64,000 nucleotides of DNA from Populus alba (lineage: Eukaryota > Streptophyta > Magnoliopsida > Malpighiales > Salicaceae), in the NCBI RefSeq assembly GCF_005239225.2, contig NC_133299.1, forward strand, positions 14,619,154-14,683,153, written 5' to 3'. This document shows positions 1 through 11,390 of the stretch, one piece after another (within the stretch, counting starts at the first letter, position 1; each line of letters opens with the position of its first letter). A program made the position numbers and the translations under genes. The notes under the pieces were generated by a model that saw only the letters and a list, made by a program, of their open reading frames with translations, was not told the DNA's origin and made no database searches.

Positions 1-882
1 CATAGAAAAGCATCAATCATCCGGGTTTTTTTTTGTTAAATTATTTATTAAAAAAAAAAAGATAATTCTATGCAACAACAACATGAAAATAAAATCCCGT
101 ACTTATAGAATTGAGTTAGATAGTACCTGCCTTAGATAAGAACGGTTTGTACCTCGAGGAAGATAGGCTCAAGAAAATGTTCAAGTATTTAGCTAGGAAG
201 GCTATAACTCGTGGAGGGTCCTTGTGTCTATTTGCATCTTCCCAAAAATTTGAATTCCAAGTAAAACAATATATATATATATAAGACTCATCATATCATA
301 TGATTATATAAAAAAAAGTATTAATAAAAAAAAAATCACGTAGAATACTCTGACATGTTATTGACACATAAATACGGGAATGTTTTATACTTTATATTAA
401 AAAAAAAAGCTAATTTAAAAAATTAAAAGCAAAAGTAGAAGATGCTATTTTATACACTAACAACAAGGCAAAGAGATTGCCGTACTTATAAAATGGACTT
501 CTTCCATATATAGTTCCCACCTCACTCAGATACGAACTGCATGATAATAGCTAGCAAGGTAGAGTTGAGAAAAAAATTCCAAATATCGCATCAGGGAGGT
601 TTTGCCTCATGGAGGGTCCTATCTCCCATGAAATTGCCTCAAATTTGTGCCATTTTTGCCCTCCAAAACTCTTGATCTTGCTATAGTGGGTCCCATTTTT
701 TTATAAAGACAAGGCATATGTCCCCACACCCTTGGACAATAGAGAAGACAAGGGTACTGAATGTGTCCTTCAAAACGGAGTCGTGTACTAGCATGATTTG
801 ATTTCAACGCGTGATATATGGAGAAGAATGGTATCCAAAGACCCAAGAGAAAAGGGAAAGGGAGAGATTGAAACCCTAGCTT

Positions 883-1031
883 AGAGCTATCATGTGTTCT
901 TCAATCCATGAGATTTTATTCTGTTTTCTTTTTCCCTGTTTTTATTTAGCTGGTAGAGCTATCATGCATGTGTTCTTCAATCTATGAGATTTTATTCTGT
1001 TTTCTTTTTTCCTGCTTTTCATTTAGCTGGT
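883..1031. repeat. Tandem duplication, 72 and 77 bp units
   Basis: AGAGCTATCATG...TGTTCTTCAATC(c/t)ATGAGATTTTATTCTG...TTTAGCTGGT occurs at 883-954 and 955-1031, differing by a few substitutions and a GCATG insertion. Confidence 0.85.
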
Positions 1032-1534
1032 GAAGGTGTTTTTCTTGCTGTTTTAGTGATTATTATAGAGTAATATGATTTTTTCAAGTTAAAATGATTT
1101 TTTAATATAATATCAAAATATTATTAATTTTATTATCAAATATAAATTAATATTTGTCCGTGCAAGTTTAATATATATCAAATTACATGCTTCTTTTGTT
1201 AAGAAAAAACAAAGAAAAATTACTTTTAAAAGTAAAGATTTTACGTTGGACGACGACCTCAATAATAAAGATTTCTAGTTAAAAGAATCGGTGAGATATT
1301 AAAAAGTATATACATTTTTTTAATTGAAATCAAATTTTATGTTCTACTAGTATGAAAATGAACCCCCCCAAAAAAAAAAAATCTTAAGTTGGATACAAGT
1401 TTTATTTTTTGAATTTTAAAAAAATAAAATAAAATATCTGTCATTTTTTTAAAGGGGCTACTTATCTGGTAATTGGGGAGCATATATAATTGATTGTTTC
1501 TAAGATATATTATATGTTTGTTTGGCATTGAGGT

Positions 1535-1735
1535 TGAACCTGTTTTTTGGAAAATTTTAAATTTTTTTATTTTTTACTAAAATTGAGTGCGGTTTGTACT
1601 TTTTGAATCGTTTTGATGTGCTGATATCAAAAATGATTTTTAAAAAAATAAAAAAAATATTATTGGCATGCTTTTCAGCATAAAAAACTATTTGAAAAAT
1701 AACCGCTACCACACTCCCAAACACCCTCGTATCTT
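1535..1735. repeat. MITE-like element, well preserved
   Basis: Contains AATTGAGTGCGGTTTGTACT, GTTTTGATGTGCTGATATCA, AAAATAACCGCTACCACAC and the end CTCCCAAACACCC. It is the reference copy for the family in this window. Confidence 0.65.
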
Positions 1736-2274
1736 GTTGCATACTTCTTATTAATAAAACAATGTTCTTGCCGTATACTTCACTTACAAAATGATTAACC
1801 CAGTTACTACAAGATTTTAGAATCAACCTCTTCAATATATTTATTTAAGAAATAATAAGTTACTTGCAAGCATGTTAATCAAAATGTAAACCATAGTTTT
1901 ATTATTATTAATTTGTGAATTAAATTCCGCAAATAGATGAAATTAGAAGAGTTGTTGAGCCATCATGGTCTAAAAAATTAATTAAGGGAATATGCTTACC
2001 AAAGGTAAAGTTGAACAACCTTTTTGTACGTGGGTTCTATCTATCTTAGAGCATATTTTTTTTTTTATTGTAAGATTATTAGATAGATTTGTATAAGAAT
2101 TAAAGAATTAATGCAAGAGGGCCTCCGAGTGCACACGGTTCCTACGCGGGGAGTATTAATTATGTCTTGTAGTCCGTGTTTTGTACTGGAGCATATCTGT
2201 TGACCTTTCTTTCCATTGTTTCTTCTTTTTATTACGATGCCGTTTTATACTGCACTCCAAGCGGTATTTCCAAA

Positions 2275-2412
2275 GCTTTTTTTTTTAAGATTATTTTTTT
2301 TAAGATTTTGAATTTTTTATATTAAAAATAATTTTTAAAAAATAAAAAATATCATATTAATATATTTTAAATTAAAAAATATCTTAAAAAATAACTTTAT
2401 CACGCTATTTGC
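2275..2412. repeat. MITE-like AT-rich element, shorter
   Basis: TATTAAAAATAATTTTTAAA, CATATTAATATATTTTAAAT and TTTATCACGCTATTTG in family order. The rest of 1.0-5.6 kb is AT-rich with a few higher-complexity patches (3240-3530, 4560-5270) in which I see no gene. Confidence 0.45.
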
Positions 2413-5400
2413 CCCGCCCACTAACCTACTTTCAGAAATATTTCATGCCTTGCAACTTGCAATTGCCTCCATGAACTTATCATTGGCTTAGATGCTATAG
2501 ATGCTCATTGATTGTACAAATCATTTGTGATGTCATCTATTAATAATATTGTTAGATCCGGAAGAAAATTGAAATATTGAGTTGTTAAATTAATTTTTGA
2601 TTTAATAGATGAATTATTTTTTTATTATAATAATGTTTCTTTTTCTAAAAAAATTCATTAGTATTGACCCAACTTTGTTTAACTAAATTGGCTTGTCAAA
2701 ACAATTAAATTTAAATGGATCAGTATGTTTTCTCGATCATGAATATTTTTAAATTAACTTGTTAAATTGAATTAAGTTTACCAAGCATAATTAACACATA
2801 AGGTTAGTATTTAAGTGCATAAAATAATTGCGATTAGCTTTCCAAAATCCATCCCTAGAGTAGAGTAATACAGCTATTGGTATACGAATGTATTTTGAAA
2901 AAAGAATAAATAGATGACCAATACTTGCATGGCATAAAAGAAATAAATATCAATAAAGAGAGAAAATTATGCTCGATCCCATAAATCTCAACTATTTTAA
3001 TAAAAAAATATTTTAAAAATTAATTATTAATACATTTCCAAATACCATCTCGAGACATGATGATTTGGGTGGCAAACCATGTGCCATTGGACTTGAAAAA
3101 CACTAGAACAGGAGAGAGTCAATGAAGGCTGCTCCAAATGCGATCTATTTACATTTCTTTGTTCTTAGATGAATGATTCTTCACATTGACAATTATTTTA
3201 ATTAATTCTCCATTTCTCTTCCTCTTCTTCTTTTTATTTGTTTAACAATTCTTTCCACTGACAATACATGGTGCGGAATCGTTGCAAGCTATTTGCGGTG
3301 GTGCTCTCAGCCCTTCCACGACCTCGGTCTCTGTGATTTCTAAAAGTCAAAAATCACGTAGCCTATGACCAAATCACGGGGAGAAAAATGTACGGATGGA
3401 AATGGTCAATCTTTCCGGTCATCCACCTCCGAACAATCATATTCACAGGCCTCCAAAAGAGTACGGCAATCGGGAACTACGGAGCTCTTAATTTCTTATT
3501 AGCAGCTCTCTGTGTTTCTTCAAAAGTTCAATTTGCATGAAGCTACCCCTTATTCTTCTGTCTGTTGTTGTTGTTTTTTTTTTTTTTTTATATATATATA
3601 ATAATTAAAATGGACACATAGACATACCCATCACACATCAATGTCCAATATGAAGGCTAGTCTACTAGTCGTCTTCTTCTTCTTCTTTTTTGTACAATAA
3701 AAAATCTAAAATGCAAAGGTGTGCCAAGTAAAATTAATAGATCATTACATGTATCAATAAATGCAAAATAGAGTTGGTGTGCCTTGTTTAACCTGCCGGG
3801 CTGAGGCGAACCTGTCTCCTTATTCAAATGATAATTTAGCTTTAAATTTTTTTATTTCTATTTGTTATTTTTTTTTAACCTTTGCCTAACCCTATCAGAC
3901 TTAAATGCAAGACAACAAATTGTCCAAGGATTACATAAATAAAAAATGTTTAGGGAGGGAAATGAAAAGATAACGATATAACATATTAATAAGGGTTAAT
4001 CCGTAAAATTTATAAGCTGAGTAAGGGACATTACCACAATGAGTTAACTCAGTTAAACAATTTTTCTTTTTTTTTTCCTTCCCTTTTTTTTCTTCTTCGT
4101 TGGGCTATAATTGACTTCGAATTGGATGAAATATATGATCAAACTGAAAAATTATAAAATAATTAAGGATGAAATTAAAAGGCATATATCATATTGCATC
4201 GACTCCAATCAACTTGAATTAACTCATGAAATTCACAACCAAAGTTACGCACACAACCACAATAAGATAGCGTGGTTGGGCAATACATCTTTTTTTTTTC
4301 TCTCATCCCTTAATTACTCCCTAACTGACGCTTAATTGGACCTTAATTAACCTCGAGTATGCTCAAGTTCAAAACAAAATTAAAGAGGTATCAAAGATTT
4401 GGTGACCAAATAAAAATAATTGTCTGAAGTCTAGGACTAGATTTAAAAGGCACAAAAGAATGAGGGTAAAATAAATTATCTTGCATATGCAACACACACT
4501 AGCAAGTTAGTAAACTGCCATGTTAAGATGGTGCATGCGCTTCATCCGAGCACTGATGTTTTTTAGTGTTGTTGGAATCATCTCGTGAAGGGTTCTACCA
4601 TAGGGCAACGTTTGTAGACGACAAAATTACGACGAGACTTCGACAACCATTCTTCTCTTATCTCTTTCCTCTGTCACCTCCCTTAGTTTGTGTGCAGCAA
4701 CTAATTAAATCAAGCTGTAAGATACGGGCCAGTAGCTGTAAGAAAAACAGATGAACAAACATTTGTTTCCTAGTTAAGCATTAAGTTCAGTTAAAAACTA
4801 AACCTTAAAAAACACGACCCTTCACGTAAGGCCAGTGTAGGTTTTTTCAGTGAAGGTTCGAGTTAGAACTGTTTGAGCACGGGTGTGGTACAACCTCCAT
4901 CCTTGGAATTAATTTTGCATCAAGCTGAAGCAACCTTCCCTAGAATCCCTACATGGATATTGAGTTGACAAGGAGGTTTATTGGCAGGCACGCCTCTAAA
5001 AGCATCCCAGGTAAATCAGTAAATGGAAAGGGAAAGCAAATGGATCTTCATTTATTTATATCTTTATAGTTCAAAACAGGCTCAGCCTCATATATATAAG
5101 ATAGTTTAATAAACCTGTCGGCATCGTTGCCGGCTTTCCATTCGGTGCAGGTGACATTTAAGTCAGCTTGACCTAACCAGGAAGAATCAGGCCAGTGCCC
5201 CTCCACTGCGGTCAATCACTTTTGATGCCTCTCCAATTAAAGGTGGATGAGCTTGAATCACTTATTACACAATCAAGCACTAAGGCAAAGTTACCATCGT
5301 GGTTTCTAACTTTCTATATAGCTCATGACCTAACATTCGTTTGATGTCCAAGAGCAAGAAGTCAAAATGCTTTCAAGAAATCACTTTAAAAGTTTAATGG

Positions 5401-5684
5401 AATCAAGAAAATACGTAGATATTCCCTGGGAGTATCCTCAATGAAAAGAATTTGGCTGAGAGAATGATTACTTTCCGTTTTTCCAACAGGAGTACATGAC
5501 AGGATATGATGTTTTCCTAAAGTTCAAGTTGAAAATTGCTTTACAAATACAGGAAAAGTGCTGATGTTCTTTTCAAAGAATAAGTTCCATCATGTTATAG
5601 AAATTCTTGAAGGATTGGGACTGTACATGACCTAACTTTGGCTTACATAACACGGGCCACATAGAGCTTGATTGGAATGCCTCA

Positions 5685-5690
5685 TTTATT
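5685..5690 (-). other. Candidate polyadenylation signal of ferroportin A
   Basis: AATAAA on the minus strand, about 240 nt past the copy A stop. The sequence between stop and signal is recognisably shared with the same interval of copy B (11218-11390), so the 3' UTR was part of the duplicated unit. Confidence 0.5.
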
Positions 5691-5926
5691 GATAGTCTAA
5701 TAGCAGAAAGATGCTAGCAACAAAATTGCCCTGCTGTTCTAGGCAACAAAAAAGTGCCCCAGTTCCCCGAGTTAAAGCGTTTTGAGTGGTCATAAAGTGA
5801 GAGTGAGAATTGAAATCTATGAGGCCTAATCTTCTGTTGATCTTTAGCAGCTTAGTGGCGGAGCAGCAGGCTGGTAATTGACTGGCTGTAGGTATCAATC
5901 ATTAAACCCTACCTAGGAAGATCTGA

Positions 5927-8900
5927 TCACAGTAAATCTTCAGGTGATGATCTGATTGCCCATTCTAGCAACACGAACAATTTCTCAAAGTGAAAGAGGT
6001 GTTTCCGAACTCGATAAAGATGTATGCTATAGAGCAATGCAGCAAATGTTACTGCCGAAAAGGACAACAGAATCAACTCCCAGAAATCCTGGATGACAAA
6101 GCAAGTGGTAAACTGTGTGAGTAAAGCTGTAAATCATGGAAACCTGGAAGGAAAATGTAATTCTAGTTCAAATGTCCGGTGAAACAGATAATTGCAAAAG
6201 GATAAGTTTATGAGAGTGTGTGACTAGTTACATGTATATTATGAGTCTGTGTTATTAATTACATGTACAAGTACCTATCCTATAAAAAGCGCTGAGTCAT
6301 GTTAAAGTGTTGGCTCAAGACATGGTCCAAGGATGATTTTACCTGAGGGTTGGAGATGATCATGCCCATGATATAACCCAACATGTCCATAGTAGATTGG
6401 AGAGAGTTTTGAACACCTCCAACAACACACCGATCAGATTCAGGAACTTGATCCTGTGCCACCAGAATAAGGTTAACAGAACGATTATTTTTCATGAAAT
6501 TAGTAACTTGAGCAAGGCACAAAAAAAGAGTTGAAACAGAAAAGGTGAAGAACATTGAAACAGAACCAAGCATTATTTTAGCATGATGGTTTTTCTAACC
6601 TGCATTTGTTGACTTACAGATAAGTCAAACATCCATAAACCCAGCCGAGATGTTGCTACTCCAGCCATCAGCATGGATGCCGATAAGAGATGATTTTGGA
6701 CCAATATTGAAGCAACACATACAAGAAGGCAGGTCCACTGCTTGAAATGCACATAATGGGGATATTTTTAAAGGTGGAAATCAGGATGGATTCCACCAAG
6801 AAATGTGTTAATGGAGAAAATGACAGCTAAGTATCACCTGAGACCAGATTGCCCACAATCCTGGTCTGAGAGTTGAGGCATGAGATTGTAAAATTGGGTA
6901 CAAAACTGTTGCAGCTATGCCAATTATTGCACTTATTCCACGAGCTATTCCAATCACAAATGCAGGTATACCTTTCCATTCCAAAGTAGCTGTCATCAAG
7001 GTGCCAAAGCTGGAACAGTATAGCCATTAAGAACTTTTACCAGTTAGGAACCAAAGCCAGATCCATAATGAGATAAAGTGGAAAGCAAAAGATATGATAA
7101 GCAAAAGATAAAGATAAATTACACTTTATATTATAAATCAAACTAAAATTTCAAACTATATAAAATGATTTGAAAAAAAAAACCCAAATCAAAAAGCATT
7201 TGATGAGAAAATGTCTGGTTTCAAGTGATAAGCAAAAGATATGATACAAGATCCACTTTTGATATCCATTTTTTATTTTCTCATGACATGTTCTTCTGTT
7301 CAAAAACCAAAATCATGACAGAACCTATTATTATGCATCCAAAACCCATTAACAGAAATGCCTCCTTTCCCCAACTCTCATCCTCGTGATGTTTTGAAAC
7401 TTTAAAAACGAACCCAACGGTTTTAGATTTCTCAACCTGATCTACTATTTCAGTTTCTTTGCTCTCTCTGGAGAGTGGAATCCTCCTTCGTTTCCCTGCA
7501 AAAATCACTACAGCATCAACATTAATTAGCTCCAGATATCTTTGATTATTTCATCTCCAAACTTCTATAATCCAAAACACCACTTTTCATCCCTAAGAAA
7601 TCATAAACAGTTTTGGTGCTAGAACTACTACTGCTTCCAATAGTACCCACAATGGCATTGCAACTGCAATCCTTGCTGTTTTGTAGCCCTAAACTGCAAG
7701 CAAAACAAAGACTTGTACTTCCTTCAGTTTTGAATGGCTGGTGATGATCAGGCTGGGTTTAGGAAGGCTAATTATGAGTTCAAGACTCAAGTCTGGACAC
7801 CTTTCTTGAACTGGGGTTTCCTCTTCTTTGCATGAAGCTTCTTTTTGCTGGTTCATTGTTCATCAAAGTTTTCTGGGTTTTTACTATGATAACAAAGTTA
7901 TAATATTCAATCTACGAGGGCTTTTTAATTATGAAATGGAAAATAATAACAAAGTCAATTTTTAAAATACAGAGACAGAATTTTTTTTATCAAACTTGAG
8001 GAGACTCAATGTAATTATTATTATTATTATTATTATTTTCATCATAGAGGACTAGTGAATTGCCAAGAAATAAAGGAAAGAAGACCATCCAAACAAATTA
8101 TGGAAGTAGGTTGAGATGCTGTTCACTTATGAATCATAAACAAAACCACAAGCAGACTATCACCTGAGGACTGTGAAGTATAACAAAGCCAGAGCTACTC
8201 CAGGGAGCACAACATCTTGCTGAGAATACACACTCCAAGCACCAACAAAAGGGTTTTTTGAAAACCAATCAGTTAATCTCCTTCTCCATCCAATTTCCAC
8301 TGAAACTGAAATTTCATCGCTTTGAGAAATCAAGCCTACTCTTTCTGCAGAAGTAGATGCCATCTCTACCGTATCACTTGGTGAAAGTCGCGAAATCCTC
8401 CTTTGGCTGCTTTCAGCTAAAGCTGGAATGCCAGTATATACAGATGTGAAAAGCCAATATTCCAGCCACACTGCGACAGTATTCCAGGTTGCTAAAGTCA
8501 TAGCAGAGGCTTTAACTGATATGAAGCTCATTATGAAGCCACTGATAACAGGAGCAAGAAGCTTGCAGGTTAAATCAATTCGTCTAATAGTTGAGTTGAT
8601 CTTTGGTAGTACATCAGGCGTTTGGCCTTCTGATATCAACACAACCCTGCATTTTGAAAAGAAGTATCATCAAATTAGAAAACGTAAACTCACAAGACAA
8701 ATTTTGATCGCAACTTCAATAGACTAACGGCAGTCCATTCACTAATATTACTCTCTCTTCATAGTATAAATGCAATTCACCAAATTACCATTCTCTTTCT
8801 ATTAAGATGGTACCGGCAAGAGTGGAAAGCACACCAATAGCTCCAAAGACGTTGGTTAATATCACAAGCAAAAAAAATGCTGTGAAATTTGTCGACTTCA

Positions 8901-10047
8901 ATGCCGGAGAGAACAGTAATGTAATTACCGTGCATCCAGCTATTATAAAGGAAAAATTCTGGGTCACCAACCAAATTCGGAGAACCTGCCAATAAATGTT
9001 CTCTGAGAGAATATACATGTATGAAAAGGCAACAACATCAGGCGCTTTGTAATGTTTATTTGTTATATTTTCTTGTTTTGTCATACAGAAGAACACAGCA
9101 TGAGTTGATTGAGGGCATTTCAGAAGGTGATTACTTGAAAGGCATCCCCGATTTTACCATCAGAGGAGACAGGAACTGATGTTGAAAGCAATTAAATTCG
9201 ATAAAAAGAACATGGTTCATCCAACCTGTCCAAGGGTCGTGATGAAGCAACCATGATTCGAATCCTGGTACTATTGTATGAGGTTAAGACTACCAGAAAC
9301 TTTGAGTAAATTCGCAATTTCAGAACCGGATATCTAGAAATGTGAACATTTTATAGAGCACAATTTGTCTTTTCTCCATTAGGATGGGCATTATTAACAA
9401 GGCATGACCAAACCTTGAAATATGTCGACCTCTGCACCCATTGTCCGATGATGGGACCAAACAATGCAGTAGAAGCACATTCAATGGCACCATAAATAGC
9501 GGGAAGGATTAAAGAATCCGGCCAAAGAGTGATCATGTATAAACCAACAGAGAATTCCCACATTCTGCAGATAACAAACAAGCAATTCAAATGAAAAGAA
9601 ACCCTCATTCGTTTCTCACAGTTATACATGCCAAGTCACAAGTGTCAATCAATTAATTCTCTAATCATCCAGTCCATGCGAAAGATGGCAGATCACTGAA
9701 TTAGGTCACCAATTTGGTCTTCAAGGGAAAAAACAGACAAACAAATGAAAGAATCTTAATTCTGTCATCCTTTTCCCTCATCAAGAAAATCTTAGTTGAG
9801 AAAATACAAGGGAAAAGTCACAATTTTACACACAACCACAGACCAATACACACAATAGAGAGCTATAGCGAGCAACTACGGGATAAAAGATAAATATTCC
9901 GAGGGAATTGCGATAAAACCTGGCATCCCATCTTGCTAAAAAGTGGCCAATATACAAAATTCTGATAAGGGATGTAGGCAAAGGAGAGTCCTTGGAAGAA
10001 GAAGATTCTTGTTGTTGCGGTTGATCAAGACGTGGCTCTATCACCAT
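5927..10047 (-). CDS. IREG1/2-like: Ferroportin / iron-regulated transporter (SLC40 family), tandem copy A
   Basis: Eight exons on the minus strand: 10047-9920, 9564-9414, 8985-8789, 8646-8164, 7009-6838, 6737-6600, 6453-6343, 6088-5927. All introns are GT-AG. The sum is 1542 nt, or 513 codons plus TGA. The protein matches Arabidopsis IREG1/FPN1 and IREG2/FPN2 as I remember them: [10 protein letters not shown] then [18 protein letters not shown] in the first membrane pair, [45 protein letters not shown] and GGVQNSLQS. Family members are multi-pass metal exporters. IREG1 acts at the plasma membrane in xylem loading of Fe/Co, and IREG2 acts at the tonoplast for Ni/Co; sequence alone does not say which applies here. 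The start is the only ATG before the conserved LPTSLIR segment. The stop falls seven codons before the stop of copy B. Intron 4 (7010-8163) is unusually long and holds coding debris listed separately. Confidence 0.93.
7281..7495 (-). pseudogene. Orphan exon-like segment encoding a basic region and one membrane helix
   Basis: Immediately downstream of the frameshifted small gene, on the same strand, a perfect-looking acceptor (TTTTTGCAG) at 7496 precedes a 215-nt open stretch. It reads [16 protein letters not shown], then a charged region ending [19 protein letters not shown], a hydrophobic helix ([11 protein letters not shown]) and EQKNMS with TGA at 7283-7281. The frame has no stop and the composition looks coding. 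No donor exists that would join it to the upstream segment, so it is either a captured exon of another gene or the last exon of a chimeric insert. I do not recognise the family. It sits inside intron 4 of ferroportin A and would be spliced out of that transcript. Confidence 0.4.
7546..7856 (-). pseudogene. Small-protein gene copy with a frameshift, nested in intron 4 of ferroportin A
   Basis: An ATG at 7856-7854 opens a frame reading [20 protein letters not shown] then [12 protein letters not shown]. Near 7761-7766 the frame is lost and a second frame takes over: [20 protein letters not shown], a serine run, then [19 protein letters not shown] and TAA at 7548-7546. The whole is 311 nt, one base short of a 104-codon frame, so a single 1-nt deletion explains the break. 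I believe the two motifs belong to a short plant-specific family of unknown function, with an EAR-like DLSLEL motif and a C-terminal LDYRSLEMK tail, but that is memory only. It lies on the same strand as the host gene. Copy B has only a ~150-bp intron here, so this is an insertion into copy A. No introns are visible in it. No clear poly(A) or target duplication was seen, so the mechanism is open. Confidence 0.6.
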
Positions 10048-10314
10048 CCTCTTCTTTTATTTCAGTTTCTTTTCTTCTTTTTTTCACTAAATCCACTCGC
10101 CTTCAAACCTCCTAGGGCTAGCATTGAATCTTTTAGCCATGATTATGGTGCTAACTAACTGTGTTAATGGCAAAGGCGTGGACAGTGCGATGCTTTGCGG
10201 GCCATGCATGGAGAAGATTTTTAGATTGTTGTTAACCATTTAACGATGGTTAGTGGATTGGCAGTGCAGACAAGGACAGATGCCGTGGAACCATATAGAA
10301 CTTTTTCCTTTTTT

Positions 10315-10515
10315 TCAACGAGTAATTACTTTTTTTATGTTTTAAAAGTATTACTTTAAAAAAATTATTTTTTTGCTTTAATTTTTTATTTTAATATTTT
10401 TATGTTATTTTAATGTATTAGGTTAAAAATAATTTTAAAAAAATAAAAATATATTATTTTAATATATTTTTAAACGAAAAATATTTTAAAAAGTAATGCT
10501 ACTATATTTTAAAAT
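10315..10515. repeat. AT-rich MITE-like element between the ferroportin copies
   Basis: Shares the family core: a TTTTA-rich arm, a TTTTAATGTATTA-like middle, AAAATAATTTT, and a closing AATATTTTAAAAAGTA. It is one of about twenty copies in the window. The rest of 10.1-11.2 kb is AT-rich intergenic sequence with no gene seen. Confidence 0.55.
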
Positions 10516-11217
10516 ATTTTATGAAAAAACACATAAGTTATTAGAAAATTGAATTAATAGTTTTTATTTAAAAAATTAATATTTCATTTTATTTTATTTT
10601 AATTAGAAATTCAATCATAGTTAGCTTTAAATCCTGACTTTTCAGGATTACTCTATTCAACTAGCCCAATTTTATTAATTATGTCTAAAAAATCACTTTA
10701 AAGAATGTTTGGTAAGATGAATTTTAGATGCTCCTTGTAGATTTTTATCCTAAGCTCAATAAATATGATTATTTAAAGAAATAATATTAATATAATTTTA
10801 ACGTGTTTGGTTCATTAATGTAATTATATAAAAGTCAAATAAAATTATTTTCTTCAATTTAAAATTTAAAATATTTAAATTTGATTTTTTTATTTTTTTA
10901 TATATGATTAAAAGAATATAAATTAAATTTTTTCTCAAAAATAAAAAAAAAATCACAAAATTTTTAGAAAGAAAAGGATAATTACTGATAAAATTATAAG
11001 AACTCCGCATAATTGGCAATTGCTAAAATAAAAACTTAGTCTCGTTTGACATGTAAGCTATCCCGTGAAAATTCTTCACAGATAAACAATAAAAAAGGAT
11101 CGGTGAGGTCCTAATATATATAAATTGAATTTTTCTTTATTTATTAATCATTATTATAGATTTATGACAGTAGATCACCATGGTCGAACCACAATATTCT
11201 CTGGTGTCCTCCTATTA

Positions 11218-11223
11218 TTTATT
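11218..11223 (-). other. Candidate polyadenylation signal of ferroportin B
   Basis: AATAAA on the minus strand, about 168 nt past the copy B stop, in a 3' region similar to that of copy A. Confidence 0.45.
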
Positions 11224-11390
11224 CATTTTCCACTGCTCAAAATTTAATAAATTGCCCTGCTGTTCCTGGCAACAAAAGGAGGATAATTTCCCCGCCCTGA
11301 ACACCATCGTATATGATAGTTAATACGGGGCCTAATCTCTGAGGAATCTCAGCAACTTGGCGTCGGAGCGGCAGGCTGTAGGGATGAACC

